A DNA stretch of 64,000 nt from Deinandra increscens subsp. villosa (GCA_039602395.1 JBCNJP010000008.1:71077095-71141094), one strand, 5' to 3'; numbered from the stretch's first letter, positions 46,207-57,690 are shown. Notes: generated by a model from the letters alone, not told the origin. Numbers and translations: made by a program.

Positions 46207-48340
46207 ATCATATGAGATATACTTAAAATAAATAAATAAAACAAAGAAAAACATCGCAGAGATATAATCGGGTAAACGGGTATATGTTATCGGGTGGGGT
46301 AAACAGGAATATCATCAAACCCCATACCGATAAAAAAAATCAAAAGTAAACATGTACCCGGTCCCAAACACAATTACCCGACCCCATATTCGTCTCATGT
46401 GTGTCGAGTTTCGGGTTTCATTGTCATCCCTAGTCGTGTCTCACCAAAGCACGACCTCGTGCTTCTCCTGCCCTTGAAGACAAAAGTATGTCATGAACCA
46501 GAAGCCGTGTCTCACCAAAGCATGTCCCCCGTGCTTCTTTTACCCTTGAAGCAAAAAGTCTCTCATGTCTTACCCAAGTAACCCCCCCCCCCCCCGCCCC
46601 CCCCGCGGTCGGTGTCAAGTACATGTCAGAAATGGTTACGGACTGGTTTAGCGGGGCAGGTTACGGGTCATGTCTCATGAAACACATGTCATGCTTTGCC
46701 TTCAGTTTAACTTGTAAATTGAAGCCCAAGCCATTGAAGAACACCCACCACAATTTATGTTTTATTAATTGGATGTGTTAGTGAATGTAAGTGATGATAC
46801 TATATTGAAAGTGAGCTTTACAAACCTTTGAACCAATTCACTGACTTTGTGTTTGATTAGTTTCAAGCATTCAAATTCATATTCGTATGCCTATGTAGAT
46901 GTTAGTAGACTTTAACCGACTGCTATAAATGATTTGGGTCATTTGTTACATAAAAGTTATTGCCGTACATGGTGGACAAAAGCCAAAGTGCAAACTGCAA
47001 AGGACTTGGTTTGTTCTAATTTTCACTATCCTACTTTGATGGTGTCAACTAGGATTCCATAGTGACCAGTGAGACAAACCTCTTATTTTAAGTAGTCACT
47101 TGATAATTTACCACATTTTCTAAGAGGGATGTCAGAGCCAAAACCAAAACAAACCCCCAAAGAAGGTGTTGGATGATTGTAATGCCCTTTACCTAGGTTC
47201 ATCCAATTTTTAGCACTAAAATTTACTTATCCACTTGAATTAAGGGATTTGGTAACCTTATGTGGAGCCAAGGAGCCAACCTCTTAAGAGTATCGATCTT
47301 TTAATAAAGCATAACCTAAAGACAATTATCATCGTTAAAGCTTATAAGATGTGCAGTTATATTTTGAAATTATATACACCTGTACATGTATCAGTTATCT
47401 TTATTCGTCAAGCTAATCAATATAATTTAGTTGAGATAAGTTGTTATGATGCATTCATAACTTTCAAGTTAATCTCCTTATAACAATTTTGTACTCCACT
47501 TAGTATTGAAATATTTGTTCAGATTGCCAAAATCCTCATGACCAGTGTATACTCTATTTAGTCATGTGTTTGCAATGTTAATTCTTATTGTTCAAATTTT
47601 ATAAAATGCAAGTCACCCTATAATTAAATGTTATTAGATAACACCACACAAGGTAATGAAACATTGTCTTCATGGGTATGAAAAAACTTCTCATTAAACA
47701 ATTTCAACTATTCTAAATGTTGTTTTTTAAATGGTCTCTCCCTTATATTTCTTACATTTTGATAAACCTTTATGTAACATTACGTATGGTGACATTTATT
47801 TAGACACTCATAATTTGAATACGATTTGTATCCGTGAGTTTATCAATGTTTATTTCTCTAACTCTTTTTATGTCAAGTCACACGATGTAGATATCGGGTC
47901 AAAGTCAGAATTGCAATTATTAAAAAGTTTGGAAATTAGAGCATAGAATTATTTAGAGAGAATGGATGTTTGATTTCATACGATGTAGATATCGGGTCAA
48001 ATATTACCCTCCCCGCGTCTCTTAATTAAAATTTTGTTTTTTATCTTCTTCTTCTGTATTTTTGTTCTTTATACCTCTTGTATGGTGCTAGCTCGCCGTT
48101 TAAAATTTTCTTTTTTTGAGTTTTTTGTTTAGATCAATTTTGTCTGTTTCGGTTTCGCATTTTAATAGTCAGCGGCGATGTGTAGTGGATTGTTGAGGAG
48201 AGAAAGTTCGAGGGTAGAGAGAACTTGACGAAAAGTATTAATATAGAATTTGTTATCAGAAATAACACGTTGTTTAAACAATGCTTGAAATAAAAGCGCC
48301 CCTCTTTACATACACCCTAAAAGTATATTTCAACACCCAT
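46207..48340. other. Intergenic, no gene recognised
   Basis: Contains a short direct repeat (GTGTCTCACCAAAGCA at 46436 and 46507), a C tract (46570-46600) and frames at 47262-47483 and 47731-47946 without known relatives. Confidence 0.5.
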
Positions 48341-48344
48341 ATAC

Positions 48345-49085
48345 ATCTCGTATAATATTATACGCGGCGTATATGATTAAAAAAAACAAATCCATTAAAA
48401 TCAAGGTGTCACTACGAGGTGTCAGTACTCCCCGTATGACCTTATAGGGGTCGTATAACAAGATATTTATTATTTTTAAATTTTTTTGTTCAACTTATAA
48501 TAACGGTAGAATAAGACTTACACTATACTGTAAAAACAAAAAATAGTCATTTACTTAAGTTTTGATTATGTTTTATTACCTAGTTAGTACTCTAATCCAC
48601 GTCCGATGCGCGAAGTCCATCACCAAGGTACAAACTTATTCTAGCTTTTTTTTTTAGTTTTTTCATTAAACAAGACACCACCTGACATGTCACCAATTAT
48701 TGTACCTATACGCAACGTATAACGTTGTATGACCTTCAATCAAGTCATGTCAGGCACACCCCTATATGCCACGTATTAACCTTTATAATCAAAACATAAG
48801 TAAACGTCTATTTTTTGTTTTTTGTTTTTACAGTATAAGTCCCACTGTACCATTACAATAAGTTAAAAAAAACTAAAGAAAAAAATAGTTATCTTGCTAT
48901 ACCCATATAAGGTCATACGGGGCTCATTCTATCATGCGCAACCAAAACTTATGCATTATGTATGACCCTATACGACCCTTACCCCACCTCGTACTGACAC
49001 CCTATATTTTATGAAATTTATTTCTTTAATCCTATACGTCCCGGATAAGGTCATACAAGACGTATAGCAATATTAAAATAGACGA
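48345..49085. mobile_element. Foldback element with TACGACC/GGTCGTA arms
   Basis: 48440-48595 (GACTTACACTATACTGTAAAAAC) pairs with 48785-48935 (TTTTTACAGTATAAGTCCCACTG) as an inverted repeat. Further out, CGTATGACCTTATAGGGGTC is mirrored by TATAAGGTCATACGGGG. Exact ends and target duplication are not resolved. Confidence 0.55.
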
Positions 49086-49335
49086 GAGTGTAGCAAAAGT
49101 AGCACCCTATAAAAAATTGAGAAACCAAACCAAGCCTAATATTTTCTTTTGAGACATATAAATACTATGAAACGACTTATGGTCAATAAAAACACAAATC
49201 ATATTTTCGGTAAATAAAATTTTTCTCCTACGCAAAAAATGTTACTGAAGAATAGAATAGACATTAGAGTCATCTATTGTTTCAGTCAACACAAAAATAA
49301 TTTTCTTCTTTGTACCGATAAACAAGTCCTACCCC

Positions 49336-49441
49336 GGCCCAGCCCGGCCCGGCCCGGCCCATTAGCGGCTGGAGGAATAAATAACAAATAAATATATGGA
49401 ATAGTAAATACGGCGTGGAAGCAGAGAGAGAGAGAGAGAGG
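49336..49441 (+). promoter_or_regulatory. Promoter of the small conserved gene: site II motifs and GA tract
   Basis: GGCCCAGCCCGGCCC... at 49337-49361 gives TGGGCC/GGGCC site II motifs on the opposite strand, typical TCP-factor targets in housekeeping genes. A GAGAGAGAGAG leader tract (49421-49440) sits just before the ATG. Confidence 0.5.
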
Positions 49442-49448
49442 AATGAAA

Positions 49449-52400
49449 ATGGGGGGAGCTTTTTGGGGGACGAGAGTGATGGAGATCGTGAAGAAACACG
49501 ATTCAGGTGGTCTCTTGTGGAAGAGAATCAAGCTCACCACTACCCGCAAAGCCAACGCTAAGAAGCGGATTCTTCGAGTCTGGCAGGTATGTATTTAACC
49601 CCCAAATTTACCCTACCCTACCCTAGGGTTTGTTTGTTCAAATAACACCCTTCGATTCGATTCGTTCCTGATTGATTATAGATTTCATAAATCCTCCTCA
49701 CCTCGATTCTTTTCATGATGTTGATTGAATGTTGTCTATGGTTTATTATTATGTTATAATGTTATATCATCGTTGTTGCAGTTTATGTTAATCACTATTG
49801 GGCATTATTTGACGATTCTTTTTCTTCTTCTTCTTCATTTTATTATTATGTACAACAAGTAAGTAGAAAAATTTATTATCTTTACACCAATGCTTCAATA
49901 TTAACTAAGATCAGTGCATTATTATTCTAAAATCTAAATAAATACTCAAAGCCAGCCAGCCTACTGTTGTGTGAACTACCTACCATTTATCAAACACCAT
50001 CTAGGCGCAGGCAAAATAGATTTAGGGTAAGTGTGGGAGTGCTTATTTCTTTTAGGTAAAAACAATGTTTTAAAAACCGGTTTTTTAGTTGAACCGGAAA
50101 ACCTTCCGGGACCGGTTTGTGTTGGTTTAATTCTCACTAATAGGCCCAATTCGGTGAGGACATTGGGCTGGCCCATTTACAAGTTGGTGATGGGCACAGA
50201 CGCATGCATACAAGTCGGTGTGTATGTTTGAATTTTGTGTGATAAGCAAGTCAAGGTTTATCCTTAAGGTTTATCCATAAGGGTTTAGTTTCCTAATTGA
50301 TTACTAATTCTTTTGTAGTCTTTATATAGGGTCGAGTTAGGGCTTTATGTAATTTGGTGAAACACTAAACCTTAATGAAGTTTTGAGCAAGTTTCTTCAT
50401 AGTTTTCTTGTGCTTTGATATTGATTCGATCTTTGAATTGGTATCAGAGCGGTGAAGGCTCTGGGACGTAGGGGCTGTCAAAGTCGGACAACCCTAAGCA
50501 AGGCTAATCCGAAGTGAAGGCAGGAGTTTCGATCAAGGAGACTTGGTGTTCAAGTTTGGTTCAATCAAGACTCAAGGACGACTTCTGTGATCAGGCTACG
50601 AGATTAGAAGATGACGGAAGGGCAAGGCGGCTCGTCCGGTTCGAAGGATGGATTATCATCACTCGCTTGTCCCATGTTGAACTCAACAAACTACAATGTT
50701 TGGGTCGCACGGATCAAAGCCGTGTTCCGTGTACATGGGATCGATGGTGCCCTTGAGAAGGAAGTAACCTTGGCTGATAGAAGAAAAAACGACATGGCAA
50801 TTGCTCTCTTACTACAATCGATTCCTGAGGAGCTTGTATTACAAGTTTGCCAATTCGACACCGCAAAAGAAATTTGGGATGCATTAAAAACTCGGTTCGT
50901 GGGTGTAGAACGGGTTCGGGAAGCAAGAATCGAGACGTTAGAGGCTGAGTTTGAGTCGCTAAGAATGAAGGATTCGGATGGGATTGATGCTTTTGTAGCC
51001 AAAATAGGCAATCTGTGTTCAAAAGCTTCAAGTCTTGGGACAACTTTTGAAGATCGCAAGTTGGTAAGAAAGTTATTAAGCTCCGTTCCTTTACGTTTTA
51101 TGCCGATAGTTGCTTCCATAGAACAGTTTGCAAACATCAAGACCATGGCGTTCCAAGAAGCAGTGGGTCGGCTAAAGGCATTCGATGAAAGGTTGAAGGG
51201 CAAGGAGGCGTCGACCGAAAGCAATGAAAAACTTTTGTACGTACAAGCGAACTCAAAGAAGTATGATCGATGGAAGGGTAAAAGCGGGCAATCAACCGGG
51301 GTTAACAAGGAGCAAGGTGCACAGGGAGATTCTTCCCAAAGCCGTGGGAGTAAATCTCAAACCGAGAAGAAACATAGAGGAAAAGGTAAAGATCGGTCGA
51401 AGGTGCAATGTTATAGGTGTGACAAATTCGGACACTTTGCCTCAATGTGTCCGGAACGCAAGAAAAAAGATGAAGCCAACCTAGCGGATGCACGAGAAGA
51501 AAGCCCGGCGCTTTACATGGCCTCATGTAGCTCGGATCAGATTTTTCTAAACGAAGAGAAAATTGTACCAAAAAGGTACGAGGAAGATTCACGAGTAAAG
51601 AACATATGGTATCTTGACAACGGGGCGAGCAATCATATGTCAGGTGATATCTCCTATTTTTCTGATTTAAATAAACAGGTGTCGGGTAAGGTACGTTTTG
51701 GAGACGACTCGTTTGTTACAATAAAGGGAAAAGGGTCGGTTGTGTTAGAGGGGCGAACCGGTGAACAACAACTATTTTCGGATGTATACTACATTCCGGA
51801 ATTAAAAAGTAATATCATCTCACTCGGACAATTAGATGAAAGTGGGTTTGATATAAGACTCAGAAACGGGGAGCTCACTATGCGAGATAACAATAATCGG
51901 CTACTAATGAAGGTAACACGAGCAGCAAATCGACTTTACAAGGTACCTTTAAAGGCGGGAAATCCGGTATGCTTGCATAACAAGTTAGATGAAGAATCAT
52001 GGTTATGGCATGCACGCCTTGGGCACGTAAATTTTGACACCATGCGAAAGATGTCAAGTGAGAAGGTGGTGGAAGGATTACCAAGAATAGATCATCAAAA
52101 CCAACTATGCGAGTCATGTTTAGTTGGGAAACAAACTAGAGAAAAATTCCCGAAGCAAGCAAAATTTCGAGCATCAAGAATATTGGAGCTAGTTCATGGC
52201 GATTTGTGCGGTCCGATATCCCCTCCTACACCGGGTGGTAAGCAATATATATTTGTTTTAATTGATGATTTTTCACGTTTCACTTGGTGTTTTTTGTTGA
52301 AGTCTAAAGATGAAAGCTTCAATGTTTTCAAAAAATTCAAAATTAACATTGAAAACGAGACAAAAAACAAGTTGATGACGTTGAGAACGGATAGAGGAGG

Positions 52401-55400
52401 AGAGTTCAACTCATTAGAATTCAAGACGTTTTGTGAGCAAGAAGGGGTTAAGAGACATTTAACCGCACCGTATTCTCCGCAACAAAACGGTGTGGTTGAA
52501 CGAAAGAATCGCACCATAATGGGGATGACTCGAAGTTTCTTAAAGGCGAAGAATGTTCCTCTTTATTTATGGGGAGAAGCGGTGATGCATTCCACCTATA
52601 TCATCAACCGGGTGATCACAAAAGCGGTAAAGAACAAGACTCCCTTCGAAGTATTCAAGGGGAGAAAGCCTACCATAGAACACATTCGAGTGTTTGGATG
52701 TGTGGCGTTTGCAAAGAATACCATCCCGCATATCAAGAAGCTCGAAGACCGGTCTATCATGCTAGTACATTTAGGCATGGAACCCGGAACAAAAGCTTAT
52801 CGTCTTGTAAACCCGGAAGACGGAAGAATTATAATTAGTAGGGATGTGAAGTTCATGGAAGCTTCAAGTTGGAAGTGGAACAAAGACACTCAAGCAACTA
52901 ATATAAATGCCCCTGGAGTTTTTATTATTCCTGGGTATGAAACCCAAGAATACACAAATGATGCAGTGGGTTCTGAAGGTGATGATTATGTTACTGAGGC
53001 CCAGTCGTTTAATAATTCAGCCACTTCCTCGCCCATTCAGGCCCATTCTGATCAGTCCGAAAATGCCACTGGCCCATCAAGCCCAATCGCAGCCAGCCCC
53101 CAGTCCGTCTCACAGGCCCAAAGCAATCCTGGAGGGATCAACAGACCTGTTCGAACTAGGACTGTACCAAGACACTTGCAAGATTATGTTTTAAAGTCCG
53201 ACATCGAGCTCGAGATGTTGTTATTATCCAAAGAAGATGAACCAATTCGATATGATGAAGCCAAGTTGAATCAAGAGTGGGTTCGGGCAATGAACAAAGA
53301 ATTGGAGTCAATAAATAAAAATAACACGTGGAAGCTTGTCGATGCACCGAAAGGAGCCAAAATAATTGGACTCAAGTGGGTCTTTAAAATAAAAAAGAAT
53401 GCAGATGGTACTATTAATAAATACAAGGCGAGACTTGTGGCGAAAGGATACGTGCAACAGGAGGGGATCGATTTTGATGAAGTGTTCGCACCCGTTGCGA
53501 GACTCGAAACGGTTCGGGTGTTGATTGCGTTGGCCGCTAATAATGGGTGGGAGTTACATCACTTGGATGTAAAATCGGCGTTCTTACACGGAGATCTTAA
53601 TGAGGAGGTGTTCGTACATCAACCCGAGGGGTTTGTTAAAAAGGGGCACGAAGGAAAAGTTTATAAATTGCAAAAGGCGTTATACGGTTTGAAACAAGCG
53701 CCTAGAGCTTGGAACTTAAAACTCGATAACTATATGAAGGAGTTGAAGTTTCAAAGATGCATGCATGATCAAGCTTTATATCGCAAGGTAAAAGGCCAAA
53801 ATTTAATTATCGTTGGTGTTTATGTTGACGATATAATTGTGACCGGTACAAACAATCAAGATATCAAAGATTTTAAACTACAAATGGCTGCCAAGTTTGA
53901 AATGAGTGATTTGGGATTGTTGACATATTATCTCGGTATAGAAGTTATGCAAAATAGTGAAGAAATTTCCATCAAGCAAGAGTCGTATGCGAAGAAGTTA
54001 CTAAAGGAGGTTAATTTACTTGAGTGCAACTCAACTAAGATACCTCTTGATCCGGGTTTAGTCATAAACAAAGACGAAGAAGGTATACGAGTTGACGTGA
54101 CTCTTTATCGACGACTAGTGGGTTGTTTGCGATACCTACTACATACTAGACCCGATCTATCTTTTGTGGTTGGAGTGGTAAGCCGTTACATGCAAGATCC
54201 CACGGAGTTACATTATGGTATAGTGAAAAATGTGTTTCGCTACATTTGTGGAACTATGGGATATGGTTTAGTATTCAAAAGAAATAAAGGGAGTGAATTA
54301 TATGGCTTTAGTGATAGCTCGCATAATATAGACAAAGATGATGGAAAAAGTACTACCGGGCATATTTTCTATATGGGTCAAACACCGGTGACATGGACTT
54401 CTCAAAAGCAACCAGTTGTGGCGTTATCCTCGTGTGAAGCTGAGTTCATAGCGGCTACGGAGGCGGCAAAACAAGCAATATGGTTAAGTGAGATTTTGAG
54501 CCAAATTACCGGTTGGGAAAAGAAAAAGGTGAAGTTATGGGTAGATAACAAATCTGCTATTTCATTGAGTAAGCATCCTGTTTTCTTTGGAAAAATGAAA
54601 CACGTTCACACAAAATTCCATTTTATTCGTGAGTGTGTCGAAGTTGGCCAAATTGAAGTGAACTATATAAGAGGGAATGAGCAAAGGGCGGATATACTAA
54701 CCAAGCCTCTTCCAAGAATAAAGTTCAAAGAGATGCGGGAGCTCGTTGGTGTTCAAGACCTTTCTAATTCGGGTTTCGAATTAGGGGGGTGAATGTTGGT
54801 TTAATTCTCACTAATAGGCCCAATTCGGTGAGGACATTGGGCTGGCCCATTTACAAGTTGGTGATGGGCACAGACGCATGCATACAAGTCGGTGTGTATG
54901 TTTGAATTTTGTGTGATAAGCAAGTCAAGGTTTATCCTTAAGGTTTATCCATAAGGGTTTAGTTTCCTAATTGATTACTAATTCTTTTGTAGTCTTTATA
55001 TAGGGTCGAGTTAGGGCTTTATGTAATTTGGTGAAACACTAAACCTTAATGAAGTTTTGAGCAAGTTTCTTCATAGTTTTCTTGTGCTTTGATATTGATT
55101 CGATCTTTGAGTTTGACCGGTTAGACCGGCCGGTTGAACCGGTTAGGGGATTTATATATATTTTTTATAAAAATGTTAATAAACTTGTACACCTTAACAA
55201 AAATAGTTAAAATACAATTATAATCCATTAAAAAATAATACCAAATAGGTATTTCACAAGAAAATATAAGTTTTAAACATTAAAAAATAATAAAAAATAA
55301 CAATAAAATTCAAAAAATAAAGTTTAAAAAAAAAGTATAGAAAATCGGTTGAACCGGACCGGTTGAACCGGAAAAAACCGGAAAACCTCCCGGTTCAAAA

Positions 55401-56485
55401 CGGTTCGGTTATATCCAAAAAACCGAGGATTAAAAAACCGGTATGAGCATCGGTTGGCGGTTGAACCAGTTTTTACAACATTGGGTAAAAATGCTTATTG
55501 GCTTATTACCTTTTAAAAATGAGATTTTAAAAAAATGTTTGGATTAGCTTTTATGATGTGAAAAGTAGGTTATTTGTGTAAATCGACCAAAAAGGACATT
55601 TTTTATATATTAATTAGGTAGGTCATGGGTTATTGTGGGGTAGTATTGTAATTTTGGTGTCTAAAAGCCAAATGGAGTTTGAAAAACCAAGGTTTTGATG
55701 CTTTTGAAAATCTCATTTTTACTCTTTCTCCAAAAGCCAATTTAAATAGTGCTTTTGCACTATCCAAATAATATTTTTAGCTTATTGACTTTTTGAAAAG
55801 CCAATAAGCCAATAAGTTGATTTCTAATGGTTACCAAACATGACCTTAGATTCATGTTGGTCCAATTAGAAACAAAGGGCAAGCCTTGGGCCTAGGCGCT
55901 TCTTAAAAGGTGCGTTTTTTTTAAGCGAGGTACATAGTACAAAATTATTACCATTTTAGTGCTTTTAGACTTGTTGTTTTGCGCTCGTTTTAGGTTGATT
56001 CCAGGCCTGTTAGGGCTAGTGAGTGTAATTGTTTTAGATTTTTGGCCTGAAAATGGGGTTTTTGAACCGGGAAGTCTGAGACTAGCTAGTATTATTATGT
56101 TTTTCTCAGATTATGTATCTTGTATAAAATCATATGATCAGTCAGTCAGAAGTAGATTGATGCTTGTATAACTTTTATTCATATTTCATCAAGCACGATT
56201 TCTGTTTTAGACTGGTGGTTTCATTATTTAAGAAAGGAGCAGTACTACTACAATTCTGATTTATCTGAGAGGAGGAGTGTAGATATTTGCACCCAACTGT
56301 ACCTTTGTAACTGCTTATCTATTTTTGTAATTGTTCCCTGAAAGATTACCATATAATGTCCATTTGAAATAATGATTAAAAGTTGTTATCTTTTGTAGAA
56401 TGAGGCTGTCCTGAGGGCATGTTCAGAGGCACCACCTGCAAAGACAAATGCTCAAGTGTCTGGGGTGCAACAAGGCACAAATTAG
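49449..56485 (+). CDS. Small conserved plant protein (Fb14-like), 74 aa, 2 exons
   Basis: Exon 1 is 49449-49586 and exon 2 is 56399-56485, joined in phase 0 (225 nt). Exon 1 encodes MGGAFWGTRVMEIVKKHDSG... to ILRVWQ, and exon 2 starts NEAVLRACSEAPP and ends VQQGTN. This basic, soluble protein is conserved in plants and I recall it annotated as fiber protein Fb14 or uncharacterised; its function is unknown to me. An in-frame ATG six bases upstream (49443) could add two residues; the second is preferred because relatives start MGG. The intron is 6,812 bp, most of it a hAT MITE with a Copia element inside; splice sites GTATGT and TTTTGTAG are intact. Exon 2's GT-AG join restores the conserved VWQNEAVL sequence, which supports the long intron. 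Confidence 0.88.
50120..50436 (+). repeat. 5' LTR of Copia
   Basis: 317 bp beginning TGTTGGTTTAATTCTC and ending GATCTTTGA. TATA-like TTTATATAGG at 50321-50330. Confidence 0.95.
50611..54792 (+). CDS. Copia gag-pol polyprotein, 1,393 aa
   Basis: A single frame encoding, in order: gag with a UBN2-like capsid region (about 20-235); CCHC zinc knuckle CYRCDKFGHFASMC (about 267-280); aspartic protease DNGAS (D336 region); gag-pre-integrase WHARLGHVNFD with CESCLVGKQ (about 470-510); integrase with catalytic D531, D594 and E630 (D-x35-E) and QQNGVVERKN; reverse transcriptase (about 890-1130) with WVFKIK and the YVDD box at 1071-1074; and RNase H with D1235, E1276-E1278 region (SSCEAEF) and D1312 (WVDNKS). 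The order protease-integrase-RT-RNase H defines the Copia superfamily. All catalytic residues are present. The start ATG lies 174 bases past the 5' LTR. No stop or frameshift between gag and pol. Confidence 0.97.
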   Translation: MTEGQGGSSGSKDGLSSLACPMLNSTNYNVWVARIKAVFRVHGIDGALEKEVTLADRRKNDMAIALLLQSIPEELVLQVCQFDTAKEIWDALKTRFVGVERVREARIETLEAEFESLRMKDSDGIDAFVAKIGNLCSKASSLGTTFEDRKLVRKLLSSVPLRFMPIVASIEQFANIKTMAFQEAVGRLKAFDERLKGKEASTESNEKLLYVQANSKKYDRWKGKSGQSTGVNKEQGAQGDSSQSRGSKSQTEKKHRGKGKDRSKVQCYRCDKFGHFASMCPERKKKDEANLADAREESPALYMASCSSDQIFLNEEKIVPKRYEEDSRVKNIWYLDNGASNHMSGDISYFSDLNKQVSGKVRFGDDSFVTIKGKGSVVLEGRTGEQQLFSDVYYIPELKSNIISLGQLDESGFDIRLRNGELTMRDNNNRLLMKVTRAANRLYKVPLKAGNPVCLHNKLDEESWLWHARLGHVNFDTMRKMSSEKVVEGLPRIDHQNQLCESCLVGKQTREKFPKQAKFRASRILELVHGDLCGPISPPTPGGKQYIFVLIDDFSRFTWCFLLKSKDESFNVFKKFKINIENETKNKLMTLRTDRGGEFNSLEFKTFCEQEGVKRHLTAPYSPQQNGVVERKNRTIMGMTRSFLKAKNVPLYLWGEAVMHSTYIINRVITKAVKNKTPFEVFKGRKPTIEHIRVFGCVAFAKNTIPHIKKLEDRSIMLVHLGMEPGTKAYRLVNPEDGRIIISRDVKFMEASSWKWNKDTQATNINAPGVFIIPGYETQEYTNDAVGSEGDDYVTEAQSFNNSATSSPIQAHSDQSENATGPSSPIAASPQSVSQAQSNPGGINRPVRTRTVPRHLQDYVLKSDIELEMLLLSKEDEPIRYDEAKLNQEWVRAMNKELESINKNNTWKLVDAPKGAKIIGLKWVFKIKKNADGTINKYKARLVAKGYVQQEGIDFDEVFAPVARLETVRVLIALAANNGWELHHLDVKSAFLHGDLNEEVFVHQPEGFVKKGHEGKVYKLQKALYGLKQAPRAWNLKLDNYMKELKFQRCMHDQALYRKVKGQNLIIVGVYVDDIIVTGTNNQDIKDFKLQMAAKFEMSDLGLLTYYLGIEVMQNSEEISIKQESYAKKLLKEVNLLECNSTKIPLDPGLVINKDEEGIRVDVTLYRRLVGCLRYLLHTRPDLSFVVGVVSRYMQDPTELHYGIVKNVFRYICGTMGYGLVFKRNKGSELYGFSDSSHNIDKDDGKSTTGHIFYMGQTPVTWTSQKQPVVALSSCEAEFIAATEAAKQAIWLSEILSQITGWEKKKVKLWVDNKSAISLSKHPVFFGKMKHVHTKFHFIRECVEVGQIEVNYIRGNEQRADILTKPLPRIKFKEMRELVGVQDLSNSGFELGG
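54794..55110 (+). repeat. 3' LTR of Copia
   Basis: 317 bp, same as 50120-50436. It begins 1 base after the gag-pol stop codon. Confidence 0.95.
55492..55855. mobile_element. MITE remnant related to 4272-4706
   Basis: The right end, complement CTAAGGTCATGTTTGGTAAC, and GGCTTTTCAAAAAGTCAATAAG match the element at 4272-4706 in opposite orientation. The hAT MITE appears to have inserted into or beside its left side, which makes this the oldest layer of the intron. Confidence 0.55.
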
Positions 56486-56757
56486 CAAGAAAACTAAAGA
56501 GTGTTGTCTTTCTCTATTTTTATCTATTAAACATATGCACCTTTTTAGATTAAAAATTCATAAGTTCTAGTAAAAGTGGCAAGTATGTAGTTGCCTTGGC
56601 CCGCCTGTGCCTATTCTGTAGGACTTTTATATTACATGGACTTAAAATAACATTAGAAGTGTTAAGTTTGGCATCTGATATAACAACAGAGGATTTATGA
56701 AAGGGTAGAGCCGCAGTGGCTTAGGGGGTAGGAGCTTAGGGCTGAGGCATTGTTTCC

Positions 56758-57690
56758 TTTTTTTTTTTTTTTGGAACGGCGATATCATTAAAACGGTCAC
56801 ACCCCAAGCAAGACGCTAAGGGAGGCAAAGAAAAAACATTACAATGGAAACGTAGACCATTTCGGCCACGAAAGAGACCGAACGTTACAACGATTTGAAT
56901 ACCACAAGAAACTCCAACTCTTGATCTCCATTATCACCCGTTGACTTGACGGACACCTTTGATTGAAAAGAACATTATTCCTTTCTCTCCAAACATACCA
57001 ACACGCCGAAAGAAAGATGATTTCCACCGCTTTGTGTTTTCAAGATAGTTTTGGTATTTCTTTGAACACCTCCAAAATATCCAAAACAGAAAAGGCGAAA
57101 ACCGGTGGTAACCAACACCATTGGGCCACCACACTCCAAATATTATCGGTGAAGGGAAATCCCGAAAAGAGATGAGTAGATGACTCCACTCCATTGTTAC
57201 AAAGGATACAAATGATGGGATTTGAATATTTCTATGAGTGAGGTTGTCCATCGTCGGAAGGCGATTGAGCATCGCCCTCCAAGCTAACATATTGACTTTC
57301 GTCGGAACATTTTTGCACCACTGAAAGGCGGCCGTAGACTGAGTCCCAGAAAAGGCGCCTAGCGATCTTCTAAGATTTTGGACAGAAAAATCGGAGCCCA
57401 ACTCGCCAACCCATTTCCAACCTCCATTTTCCAATATAATTCTTTCCTGCAAATCAAAACCCATTTGTGCAAACTCATCTATAGTTTTAGAAATGGCTTG
57501 CCAAATGCCCGTTGCCGTTAGCTTACAAAGAATAAAACGATCGTTATTGCTTCTTTGATGAATGCAATTAATAACCCTTCGTCATAACTTGTTTTCCTCG
57601 TTCTTGAAACGCCAAGCCCACTTCGCTAATAAACACTTGTTTGAAACTTGTAAGGGGACCAAACCAAAACCACCTTCACTCTTGGGCTTG
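56758..57690 (-). pseudogene. 5'-truncated LINE, C-terminal region of reverse transcriptase protein
   Basis: The minus-strand frame at 57464-56839 encodes the zinc-binding RT tail of plant L1 elements: NVPTKVNMLAWRAMLNRLPT (about 57330-57270), then a shifted frame with ACWYVWRERNNVLFNQ (about 57000-56950). A 15-T run at 56758-56772 is the poly(A) tail on the minus strand. Frameshifts and the missing 5' part make it inactive. Confidence 0.85.

Larger units (their letters stand above)
50115..55115 (+). mobile_element. Intact Copia retrotransposon, 4,991 bp
   Basis: Two 317-bp LTRs (50120-50436 and 54794-55110), identical by eye, flanked by the 5-bp duplication GTTTG (50115-50119 and 55111-55115). 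Primer-binding site TGGTATCAGAGC at 50439-50450; polypurine tract AGGGGGGTGAA at about 54783-54793, overlapping the stop codon region. One uninterrupted gag-pol frame lies between. The LTRs run TG...GA, not TG...CA. It is inserted in sense with the host gene inside a hAT MITE in the intron. Everything expected of an autonomous, recently active copy is present. Confidence 0.96.
50055..55491. mobile_element. hAT MITE (CAATGTTTT family) split by Copia
   Basis: The left part, 50063-50119, begins CAATGTTTTAAAAACCGG. The right part, 55111-55483, ends CAGTTTTTACAACATTG. The 8-bp duplication GGTAAAAA is at 50055-50062 and 55484-55491. Without the Copia it would be about 425 bp, a close relative of 42395-42791 (shared interior around TACCAAATAGGTATTTCAC). 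Confidence 0.93.

Noticed and set aside
50691..51308. 205-codon minus frame opposite Copia gag
   Set aside because: Shadow of the gag-pol gene; no independent support.
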